From positions 1-47,478 of the forward strand of contig JAEUVX010000001.1 in the NCBI GenBank assembly GCA_016786615.1: a DNA stretch of 47,478 nt, read 5' to 3'. Shown here piece after piece: positions 27,899-37,800 of the stretch. The translations under genes were made by a program, and so were the position numbers. Position 1 is the first letter of the stretch. Each line of letters begins with the position of its first letter. A model generated the notes under the pieces. The model was not told the origin of the DNA and made no database searches. It was given only the letters and a program-made list of their open reading frames with translations. The stretch comes from Flavipsychrobacter sp. GTDB taxonomy: Bacteria; Bacteroidota; Bacteroidia; Chitinophagales; Chitinophagaceae.

Positions 27899-30481
27899 TT
27901 ATTGTTTGATGAGTTTTTCTGAATACACCCGGTTTTCGTCCCTGATGTTTACGATATATACACCTGCGGGTATATCATTCAGCGATACCTCCACACTGCC
28001 TGCATTGTATGTAGCCTGTTTTGCTTTTGCCACCACTGTGCCTGCCATATTTACAATCGTTACATGCAGTGTTTTGCCGGTAGCGCCTTCGTAGTATATC
28101 GTTACATCATTACTAGCAGGGTTAGGTGCCAGCTTCACTTTCATTGCGTTGGCAGTAGTGCCTGCAATGCCTGTAGTAGGCTTGCCCTGTGTATTCAGTT
28201 CAAATCTGCCTTTGCCCTGCGACGCTGAGTTGGTATCTACAGTAAACCAATATTCATAACCTGCGCTTATCTCTTCGTTCTTGCCAGTGTAATTGTCTTT
28301 CAGGTATAGTTTTGTGCCTGCAGGTACATCAAAATCTGCAGCTACTATTTTATAGTTTTTCTTGTATGGTGTAGTGAAGCCCAGTTGGATGGTTTCATTT
28401 TCCGCATACGGGCGATTATCTATAGCAAGCAGGCTGTCGTCTGCGCTGTAGGTATTGAAGCCGACTTCGGGGTTAGGAAATTTCATAGCATCTGTATTTT
28501 CGTTGATAGCCAGTGCAGTTGCATCAAAGTGCAGCTGCAACCTATCCCAGAATATAGAGCTGTCTTCAATGTTCAGCGTTACCCTGTTAGGGAAACTTGT
28601 TGTTTTGAACATTGTACTTGTGCTGCTTGTCTTATCGGCTTCATCAAAAGTGATAGTGCCATTGCTGCTTATTTGTGTTACAAATGAGCCGCACATTGGC
28701 AGATTGAACGATGAAGAACCGTAAGTATAAGTGGTGTAACCACCTTTAGTGCCTTGTTGTGCACTCCATATGTAGAAGTTAGAACCAATACCTGCTGTTT
28801 TGCTTGCACCATCCATACTGATTGGACTTGGGAATGGATTGCCAACCAGTGCATATGTAGTGCCACTGCCTTTTGTAACACTTATGGCTTGGCTGCCCTG
28901 GTTTACAGTGCTTGCCATATCGAGTGTTACAGCGCTTGGTGTATATGATCCGCTTGTTAAACCTTCTGTCTTGGCACCACGTACTAATACACGGATGCCT
29001 TCGTATTGGTCCCATGAGTTGGCACCGCTACCATTGGTGCTAGTAAATGCTGTCCAGCCAACATCATTTGATGAAGACCCGTTGCCGGTAGAAACATCGT
29101 ACCAGTAAGCTGAAGGATTGTTGCTGCCGGTTGTTGTAAAACCATTAGTGCTACCGCCGCTACCTGTTATGTCTATATCATCTGTAAGTGCGGTTAAAGC
29201 CATTGCTGTGGTAAAAGGATGCGATAAGAATCGATAAGCGCGGCGACCACCCGGAATATATCGTTGAATTGTAACACTGCCACTTAGGCTTCCTGAGCTG
29301 TTGCCTATACGACCTGTATTAGTGGCATCCGAAGTCAAAGTTAGTTTACTATTTGTAGTAAGTGTAGCACCTGACGCAACTGTAACAGTGCCTGCACATG
29401 AAATAGTATTGCCGCTTAATATGCTGCTGGCTGCAAAGTTGAATGTACCTACGCCGCTGAAACCATTACCGCTATTGGTTATATCGCCATTGATGTTAGC
29501 GGTAGTACCGCTGCCCATTGTTAATGCTACACCACTATTAATGGTAAGTGACTTGCAGGTAAAGTTGCCAGGAGTGGTGCTACTGGCTATAATAGCATCT
29601 ACTGTAGATGATGGTGTGCCGTTACTCCATGTACTGCCATTCCATGTGGTGCCCCATGTACCGTTAAACGGATTGCAACCTACAGGAGGAATTGATACAG
29701 TAGCTGCATCATTTGTTGTCCAGTTACCAGTAGTGTTAACAGCCGTTCTGGTAGCTGTAATAGCTGCTGATATTGTAGAACTGTATTGACCTGTACAATT
29801 GTACACGCCATTATCAACCTCAAGGCTGCTGCCATCCAGCAATACCAGTGCATTCGTACCATTGGTAAGGCATGCAGGCTTGTTTGAATTACTGGCGCTT
29901 TGGCAAATGTCTACAGAAATGTTTGTTGTACAATCATCCCAGTTGGTAGTACTGAAAGAGCAGCCTGCTGCTGTTGCTTTATTGGCATGTATGGCAGCCA
30001 GCATAGTACCTGATGCGCCGTTTCCGGTGGTTGTACTACCTGAGCCGTTCTGCAGTGCAAATATCTGATCGCCACCGGTAGACAGATTGAGTACCGCACC
30101 CGATGCACTGCCATTGCTACAGGTAAATGTACCGACGCTGCCTGAACCGCTGATTTTTACTTGCGTACCATAGCTGAGAGAAGAACCGGATGTCCACACA
30201 AACTCACTGCCTGATTCCGGGAAAGAAGCATTGTCAGCAGTAGTACAAAAATTATCGGTACCACAGCTGCCACTTTTCCACCCACGGTCTGTAAAGTAGA
30301 TGGTTGTACCACTTGTAATACCTGTTGACTTCAGTATCACAAAAGAAAATTCATCGCTGTTTGCAGCAGGCTCGCTGTTGTATCCCGTAAAGGCAATGTC
30401 TCCTAACGCGAGTGTTGTCTGGCTGTAAACATTTACTGATAGCAGCAGCAGTAATGATAACATGGTTATTTTCATAGACAT
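27899..30481 (-). CDS. T9SS-secreted surface protein (860 aa)
   Basis: 860 residues; an ATG two codons downstream (30475) is also possible. A signal peptide ends at VYSQ. The N-terminal domain (LGDIAFTGYNSEPAANSDEF onward, about 25-245) resembles lamin-tail/carbohydrate-recognition-like modules of secreted Bacteroidota proteins. A low-complexity beta region follows, then a block beginning IQRYIPGGRRAYRFLSHPF (about 410) shared with the 2281-residue protein downstream on the map, and a sorting domain with LAPNPASNDVTIYYEG. No catalytic motif is visible; surface adhesion or anchoring is plausible. It sits between the 290-residue and 64-residue genes, with gaps of 20 and 41 bp. Confidence 0.88.
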   Translation of the reverse strand: MSMKITMLSLLLLLSVNVYSQTTLALGDIAFTGYNSEPAANSDEFSFVILKSTGITSGTTIYFTDRGWKSGSCGTDNFCTTADNASFPESGSEFVWTSGSSLSYGTQVKISGSGSVGTFTCSNGSASGAVLNLSTGGDQIFALQNGSGSTTTGNGASGTMLAAIHANKATAAGCSFSTTNWDDCTTNISVDICQSASNSNKPACLTNGTNALVLLDGSSLEVDNGVYNCTGQYSSTISAAITATRTAVNTTGNWTTNDAATVSIPPVGCNPFNGTWGTTWNGSTWSNGTPSSTVDAIIASSTTPGNFTCKSLTINSGVALTMGSGTTANINGDITNSGNGFSGVGTFNFAASSILSGNTISCAGTVTVASGATLTTNSKLTLTSDATNTGRIGNSSGSLSGSVTIQRYIPGGRRAYRFLSHPFTTAMALTALTDDIDITGSGGSTNGFTTTGSNNPSAYWYDVSTGNGSSSNDVGWTAFTSTNGSGANSWDQYEGIRVLVRGAKTEGLTSGSYTPSAVTLDMASTVNQGSQAISVTKGSGTTYALVGNPFPSPISMDGASKTAGIGSNFYIWSAQQGTKGGYTTYTYGSSSFNLPMCGSFVTQISSNGTITFDEADKTSSTSTMFKTTSFPNRVTLNIEDSSIFWDRLQLHFDATALAINENTDAMKFPNPEVGFNTYSADDSLLAIDNRPYAENETIQLGFTTPYKKNYKIVAADFDVPAGTKLYLKDNYTGKNEEISAGYEYWFTVDTNSASQGKGRFELNTQGKPTTGIAGTTANAMKVKLAPNPASNDVTIYYEGATGKTLHVTIVNMAGTVVAKAKQATYNAGSVEVSLNDIPAGVYIVNIRDENRVYSEKLIKQ

Positions 30482-30501
30482 ATTTGTGAGGTGTTTGTTG
30501 C

Positions 30502-31374
30502 TTAATATTTAATAAATTTTCCGATTTCGTAATTACCAAAAAGGTCAACCATTTTTATCGAGTATAATCCGTTTTTGATTTCAGCGGTCCCGATTTTCAC
30601 TAATCCTTTTTTTGATATCACCGGACCGTCAAATACGCGGTTTCCCATCTGGTCTGATATGGTTACATGAAATTTGCCAATGCCAATCTTTACGTGTATC
30701 TGGTCGTTTTTATGGTCGTAGTGTACACTGTGTAGTGCGCCGGGTTCAAGATGGCCGGATGATTTGTCGAAGCGTTTGATAATCAGTGTATCTGAAAGAA
30801 CAATTACAAACCTTTTTTCTGCAGGCAGTGTATCGGCAGGATAATAGTGACACACATAATGTGTGTTGGCTTTAAAATCCTGTAACAATGGTGTGGCTCC
30901 GAAGTCTTTTATGTATATATACCTTTTGATGTCGGTATAGTCTTGCAGCCTGATGAAGAAAATATCTTTTTTGTCTGCTTTTATTACCAGCGGTATAGTG
31001 TCGTTGAGCCTTGTTTTTCGGTAGGTAGCCACATTCAGCAGCTTGCCGTTTTGCATGGTTGCAATGGTATGTGGCTTGTGTGTGTTTCCTGTCTCTACGG
31101 CTACAGGCTTTATGCCATCTACTGTGTCGTAGCGGATGACCAGTTCATCTATATAAGCGCTATCCGGAAAGTGGAGCAATGAGATGCGCAGCAGGTTGAT
31201 TTTTTCTTTGTTCTTTGCCGGTTGTGCTTTGGTCCTGTATGTAGCCAGTGCCATTATAAATAGCGCTGTTATGTATATAAATGCTTTATATCGAAAGGCT
31301 TTTATGCACTTTTTAGCAGTGTATATACAGATGACTGACAAGCAGGTGTGTATTGTTGATAAAGAATGGGGCAT
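30502..31374 (-). CDS. Exported protein resembling a T9SS C-terminal module
   Basis: 290 residues, with a long basic N-terminus before a hydrophobic export segment (AFIYITALFIMALA, about 31-44), so the true start may be internal. The rest looks like the C-terminal third of the two large surface proteins here: a beta domain with FPDSAYIDELVIRYD, then LQDYT, a DFGATP-like segment and RFVIVL, then a sorting-like end (GNRVFDG, GLYSIKMVDLFGN, GKFIKY). It lacks the N-terminal repeats. The 21-bp spacing to the 860-residue gene suggests one operon. No function can be assigned. Confidence 0.72.
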   Translation of the reverse strand: MPHSLSTIHTCLSVICIYTAKKCIKAFRYKAFIYITALFIMALATYRTKAQPAKNKEKINLLRISLLHFPDSAYIDELVIRYDTVDGIKPVAVETGNTHKPHTIATMQNGKLLNVATYRKTRLNDTIPLVIKADKKDIFFIRLQDYTDIKRYIYIKDFGATPLLQDFKANTHYVCHYYPADTLPAEKRFVIVLSDTLIIKRFDKSSGHLEPGALHSVHYDHKNDQIHVKIGIGKFHVTISDQMGNRVFDGPVISKKGLVKIGTAEIKNGLYSIKMVDLFGNYEIGKFIKY

Positions 31375-31478
31375 TACGAACGGTTACAAAATAATATAAA
31401 AGAGATATTATATTCAAATATTGTTGATAAACAATAATGATTGTTTAAAAAATGACAGACTGAAATAAATATTGCCAT

Positions 31479-31519
31479 CTGAATGATAGGGTGAAAATAC
31501 CTGAGTATTTCATTCAGAC
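31479..31519. terminator. Stem-loop downstream of the 62-codon gene
   Basis: A perfect 9-bp stem, TCTGAATGA / TCATTCAGA, encloses a smaller GGT/ACC hairpin. It is about 60 bases past the stop of the small gene on the minus strand. No strong T run is present, so it could be a terminator or an RNA 3'-end structure. Confidence 0.35.
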
Positions 31520-31582
31520 TGTGTATAGGTTTATAAAAAAACGCGTTAAAAACTGAGTATTTTACAGTGAGTTATATGTATT

Positions 31583-31771
31583 TTAATTCTTCTTCATATC
31601 CTTCAGCTTTTTAGCACCGTAGGCAGCACCGGCAATTACCAGTGCACTGACGCCACCATCTAAGGGTACTTCGTCCACCACGTCATCATCAAAGCCGGGG
31701 CCTTGTGCATATGCTGTAGCAGACAACAGGGTGAAAAAAATATATGCCGCAATTATTCTTACTTGTTTCAT
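31583..31771 (-). CDS. Short secreted protein with C-terminal anchor (PID-CTERM-like), twin
   Basis: 62 residues: a signal peptide ending TAYAQ, then GPGFDDDVVDEVPLDGG, SALVIAGAAYG and a basic tail. After the signal peptide it differs from the protein at 27663-27857 at very few positions (PLDGG for PIDGG, GAKK for GVKK, final N for K). It follows the 2281-residue surface protein by 32 bp. The signal peptides differ more than the mature parts, so the mature sequence is under strong constraint or was recently homogenised. Confidence 0.8.
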   Translation of the reverse strand: MKQVRIIAAYIFFTLLSATAYAQGPGFDDDVVDEVPLDGGVSALVIAGAAYGAKKLKDMKKN

Positions 31772-31803
31772 TACTTAAGAGGATTGTTTTTAGGGTGAAG
31801 TAA

Positions 31804-34800
31804 TTATTGTTTTATCAGTTTCTGTGTCATCATTTCACTGCCATTATAGATAGTTACGTTGTAGATACCATTTGTTAATTGTGCGGTTGGTATCAGTACG
31901 CTACCGTTTGTATTTTCTGCTTTTGCAGTAGTTACTTTCACTCCCATCATATTGGTTACAACTATATTCAGCTGTTTGCCTGCACCTTCGTAATATAATG
32001 TTACATTGTCTGTAGTAGGATTAGGCACCAGTTTTACTTTCAACTTGCTTGTGCTCACATTTGCTATACTGTTTGTAGGTACGCCTTGTGTATTCAACTC
32101 AAAACGGTTGTTGCCCCAGCTTGTGCTGCTTGTATCTACCACAAACCAGTATTCAAAACCTTGTGTTACTTCCTGTGTTACATTCAGCAGCTTGTCTGTA
32201 AAATACAGCTTAGTACCTGCAGGCATATTTACATTCGGTGCAGTGAAACGGAAATTCTTTTTGATACCTGCATACAAACCAAGCTTGATAGTTTCATTCG
32301 CTAGATATGGACGTGCATCTATAGAAAGCATAGAATCATCTTTGCTTAGAGTGTAGAATGTCATGTCAGGATTGTACAACTTAGCAGCATCCGGATAATC
32401 TACAGTAGCCATTGCATTATCATCAAAATTCAGCAGCAACCTGTCCCAGAAGATAGTACTGTCTTTCAGTTGCATTTCTACCTGATTTGTAATGCCGGTA
32501 GCTTTCAACATAGCACCGGGTGTGCCGTTTGTTTTATCTGCTTCTTCTATCAGTACAGAACCATTAGCAGATAGTGTAGTGACAAACGCGCCACCCGAAG
32601 GCAGGTTGAAAGAAGAAGAACCAAATGAGTAAGCAGTATAAGCACCACGTGTCCCCTGATTAGCATCCCATATATAAAAGCTGCTACCTATATTAGTACC
32701 GCTTACAGCATCCATATTCACCTGACTCTGGAACGGGTTGCCAACCAGCACAAAGTTTGTGCTGCTACCTTTTGTAAGGTTTATGGTCTGGTTGCCCTGA
32801 TTCATAGTTCCATTCATATCAATGGTTACAGCACTTGGAGTGTACGCTGCAGAAGTAAGCCCTTCACCTTTTGCGCCACGCACCAGTACGCGCATTGCCT
32901 GATACTGCGCCCATGTAGAGGACGCTGTATATGCAGTCCATCCGGGATTATTGCCTGTAGTGCTGTTATCGCCCGTTGTTACATCAAACGAGAAAGCAGA
33001 AGGATTGTTGCTACCTGTAGTTGTAAACGGTGAACCACCACTACCTGTTATATCTATATCGTCCGTCAGCACACTCATGTTTTGTGCAGATGTAAACGGA
33101 TGTCCGAGGAAACGGAATGCGCGGCGGCCTCCAGGTATATAACGTTCTGTATTTACCGAACCTGTTATATAGCCCCCGCTAGTGCTGCCTGCAGCAATAC
33201 GCGCTGTAGCACTTGCGGTAGATTTGAGTGTAAGAAACCCACCTGTTGTAAGTGTACCGCTTGTGGGGGTATATGTGTCTAAAACATTTACCATACCGCT
33301 GGTGATGGTAGCACCCGTACTGTTGTTTAATATAAGGTTAGTAACTGTTATAGTACCAGCTACAATATTTTGTGCAGACGCACCATTTAACTCTATAGTA
33401 CCACCTGTGGCATTAAACGTACCGCTGTTACCGATATTGCGCGCCACTTGCAGCGTGCCACCGCTCACAGTTACACTACCGCCACTTGCAATAGTAATAC
33501 CGCCTACTGCAACAGTGCCTGTTGTTATAATGGGATAGTTGCTGAGGCTTGCCGGTATAATAGCTGTTTGCGATGTAGTGGGTGCGCTACCACCTTGCCA
33601 GTTGCTGCCTGTTCCCCATGTGCTATTGGTAGCACCCGTCCAGGTTATGCCCGGCACTTCTATTGAGCCAATAGATGGGCTAAGCCCATCTCGGGTAGTA
33701 TTGGCATAATCGGTTGTAACACTTGCAATATGCGTAGCCCTACCTTCTATCTGGCCATTAAATGCAGATTGCACTGTTAAATTGCCTGTAGCAGTAGCGG
33801 TATAGAAGCTGGCGGATGGCAATGTTGTTACATCATTTACATAAGATGCTGCATCACCACTACTGCTTGATTGCCATTGTGCCAATGTTTGTGGAGTACC
33901 TGTACCCCATTCACCCATATCGGAAAGAGTGCCTACAACAAAAAGGTTATTATTACTTGCTGTAGATGACCAGCCTGTAGCAGGTGTACCGTTTGTATTA
34001 CCAATAGCAAATTGCCCACCTGTACTACCGCTGCGTTCGTTATAAAGCAAATTATTTTTTACTGTAACAGTAGCAGACGAAGTGCGCAAATAACCATAGC
34101 TTTTTTGGATACCTGAAGATGCAGTACCACCTACATATACACTGTTATAATAAACATTGTGCGTGCCTATTGACCCGTCGCGAATACCCGATATTACTAA
34201 ATCGTTGGTATTGCTGCCATTGCTGACGCTTATCTGATTGTTAGCTACAGTCCATGCACTGCCTGAGTTTAAGAATATACCATTAACGGTAGGGACATTT
34301 GTAGCCTGATTGCTCAACCCGTAAACACGGTTGCGGCTGATGGTGCCAGCACTAGAACTTTGATTGGCGCATATACCATGTAGTGAAGGTGCTACTACCG
34401 TAGTATTGGTATTGCTGAGGTTATAGATAGTGTTTTGAGTAATCAGTTGACTTGTATTAGCACTGTTGGTTAAAATACCTACAGGTGCGGCCTGTGCACC
34501 TGTAGTAGCTGCATTGGCCGATATACTATAAATAGTATTGCCAGAAATAGTACACTGCCCGGAGCCGGTATTACTGATGCCCCTTACACCAACAGAAGTT
34601 GTAGAGGAAGAAGAGGAAGATGTAATATTGGCTACCATATTGTTACTGATGGTAGTGGTGCTGCTGCTGGCGGTACCGATGCCTATGGTTACAGATGTAC
34701 CGCTCGATGTGCTGCCCGTACTTTGTATGCTATTGGTAGTGCTTGCATGTCCTATTAGATTGCCGGATATGGTACCAATATTTGCAGCACCAGATGATAC

Positions 34801-37800
34801 CAATATACCATTAAAGTTAACACCACCCGTACCGGTGAGGCTAATATTCTGCACTGTATTATTTTGTACAGAGCTTGCAGTTGTTGTACCCAGCAAAAGT
34901 TGTATACAGGTGAACGTGATATTACCACTATTGGTCCAGGCACTGCCTCCGCAACTGGCAGCCTGGCCGCCGACATAATTGTCACTGATGGTATGGTTGT
35001 TACCACTGCCTATATATATCCCAACCTGTGCTGTACTGGGTGTGGTTGAAGCATTATAATACACGCTGTTGCCCGATACTGTACAGCCATCTCCTGCAGA
35101 TACTAAGTGTATACCGTTGCTGCTGAAATTATATACATTATTATTCTGAACAGATACTACATTGGATGTTGAGCCTGAGTATATTCCGTTGGCAGGTATG
35201 CCGGTTGTGCCGGGCGTACCTTGTGCATCACGTATATCATTATTGTTGATGGTAATGCCCGTATTAGTGCCGGTATTGATAATGATGCTGCCCCTTGTAG
35301 AAGTGGTAGCATTCGTTTCAATAATACAATTTCTTATAGTAGTACTTGTACTGCCACTTAATATATCAAGTGCGGGTTGACAACTTCCTGCCGTTGCATG
35401 TGTGTTTACTATCCGCAAATATTGCCCGCTGCCACCCGAGCGGCCATCTATGTTTACCCCTGCTGCACCGCTAAGGCGTATCATAGATGTTGCCAGGTCG
35501 CTACTGTTACTGATAACACGCGTACTTGCAGCACTTGGTTGTATGGTGAGCGTATAGCCATTAATGCCTGCACCGGTTAATGCATTGGTTCCGTCCTCAC
35601 TCAGGTCGCTGGTGATACTTACGGTTGTATTGCCCGCAAGTGCAGCACTATTAATAGCTGCGAATAAACCACCTGCGCCCGTAAGGCTGGTATAGGTTTG
35701 AGCAGTGCCTACATTGATACTTGTAGGTAATGCAGTGGTAATGGTATAACTGTTTGGTGTGGTAGGCGCTGAAGTTTGTGTATTCACATCAGTATGTGCT
35801 GTGCCGGTTACAGGTGAATATGCAAGATTGGCAGAAGTTGCCTGATCTTGTGCTACGAGGTAATATTCATAAGTTTCACCTGTAGTTGGTGTAATGCTCA
35901 GCTGTGAATAATCTAGGGTAAATGTCCAACTACCGCTGGTACCCGAACCACTGTTGAAAGTAGCGGTGGTACTGGCCCATGAAGATGCTGATGGTAAAGT
36001 CCTTCTGAACCACATACGAGGCCGTAAACTGCCCGATGTTGGTACACCAGTTCCGAGATCATTAATGGTAACTGAAAGTGTACGGTTGCTTACAGAACCG
36101 GTGTTGGCAGTAAATGGAGTAAAACTAAACCTTGGAGGAAAAACATCTGATGTAGTAAAGTTTCCTGCATCAGCACCAATGTCGTTTGGTGTAAGGCCTG
36201 AACGGGTACTGCCATCGTAATCATCAGTTACAGATGTGATAGATGCACCTGTTCCTTCCGCAGGTGTTGTACTGCTTACGTGCAGATCTACTACAGAAGC
36301 ATTACCTGTCGCATTAACAAAATTAGGATCTCCGGCACCGCTCAGTATATCAAACCCTGTTGTTTGCTGCCACTCTGCTAATGTAGCATAACTGGTAGTT
36401 GATACCCTGCCCAACACACCACCTGTGCCGGGTGAATAATAGATATTATTGTTGAGTGTAAGATAGCTGCTGGTATAATCTGAGGCAGAATTTAAGAATA
36501 TAGCTGCATTAACTGCAGAGCCAGAGCCGTTGGATCGTGCATTTACAAAAATATTATTCCGCACGTCAGCGGCCGCACTTGTTTGCGTACGATAAAATGC
36601 ATACGTGTTTTGTGCAGAACTAACCCCCGTTCCACCCACGTAAACACTGTTATTGTACACATTTATTGAAGTCCCGAGGTTTTGGTAGATACCATAAACA
36701 TTATAACCGGTAGTAAGCGCTGAGCCTGCCGCATCAATACCTACACGTATCATATTGTTCATAAACGTATTGCCCGTACCACCACCAATCTGCATACCTG
36801 TTAAGACCGAAGATGTACTGCTTGATGCAATGCTGATACTGTGTATATTATTGCGGCTTACAGTCAGGTTGCTGCCTGAAGGTCCGGTAGCGTATATCCC
36901 TGTAGCAGAAACTGCGGCAGAAGCTGCAGTATTAGACAGAGAATGGACTGTGTTTTGAGAAACGATTTGTGCACCGGATGTGGAAGTAGACGTAAAACTA
37001 ATACCTATTACAGTTGCATTTGCACTCGTACCGGTATTGGCCGATGTAGTGCTTAAATTATGTACCGTATTGCCTGTGATTGTATTAACCCCTGAACTAC
37101 TCACTATGCCTCTTACTTGTCCTGCACTGGCAGTGCCGGCATAGTTATTATTCAGGTTGGCTATAGTATTGTTGGTAATTGTTAGTGTGCCTGTGGCAGA
37201 GCTGCTGATGCCCGTAACTGCTTGTGCTGTTGCGGACGATGACGATGTAACAGCATTAATGCTGTTGGAAGTGCCGGTATTACCAATGGTATTGCCCGAA
37301 ATGGTTATGGTACCTGTATTTGATAACAGTATTCCATTAATGCTGCAGGAAACAGAAGTAGAGCTGCCATTTGAGGTAACAGAGCCAATGGTATTGTTAG
37401 ATATCGCTACAACAGCAGGGCTGGCAGCCGAGCAGTTGATAATATTTACTGACCCACCAGTTGTGCTTGATGTAACCGATATAGAGCCCGTACTACTATT
37501 GCCTATAGTATTGCCCGAAGTAGTGCCCACATTTGCACTGCCAGCTGCAATATTGATGGCGCAAAATATACCGTTAAGGGTGGTAGTCCCGGAGGTGGTG
37601 CTCCAGTTGAAGTTGGCAATCGTATTACCCTGTACACTTGTAGCTGATGTTGTACCGACACTCAGATCAATACCTACAAAACGGCTGGCAAATGAGCCGG
37701 TGATGGCCCAAGGACTGCCACCACATAATGCAGCACTGCCACCTATATAGTTGTTGGTAATAGTATGCCCGCTGCCGCCCGCTATAACCAATACACGGTG

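Noticed and set aside
34538-37750. Long rightward frames opposite the beta-helix surface gene.
   Set aside because: They are antisense shadows rich in Val, Leu and Pro, produced by the Asn/Thr/Ser codons of the real gene.
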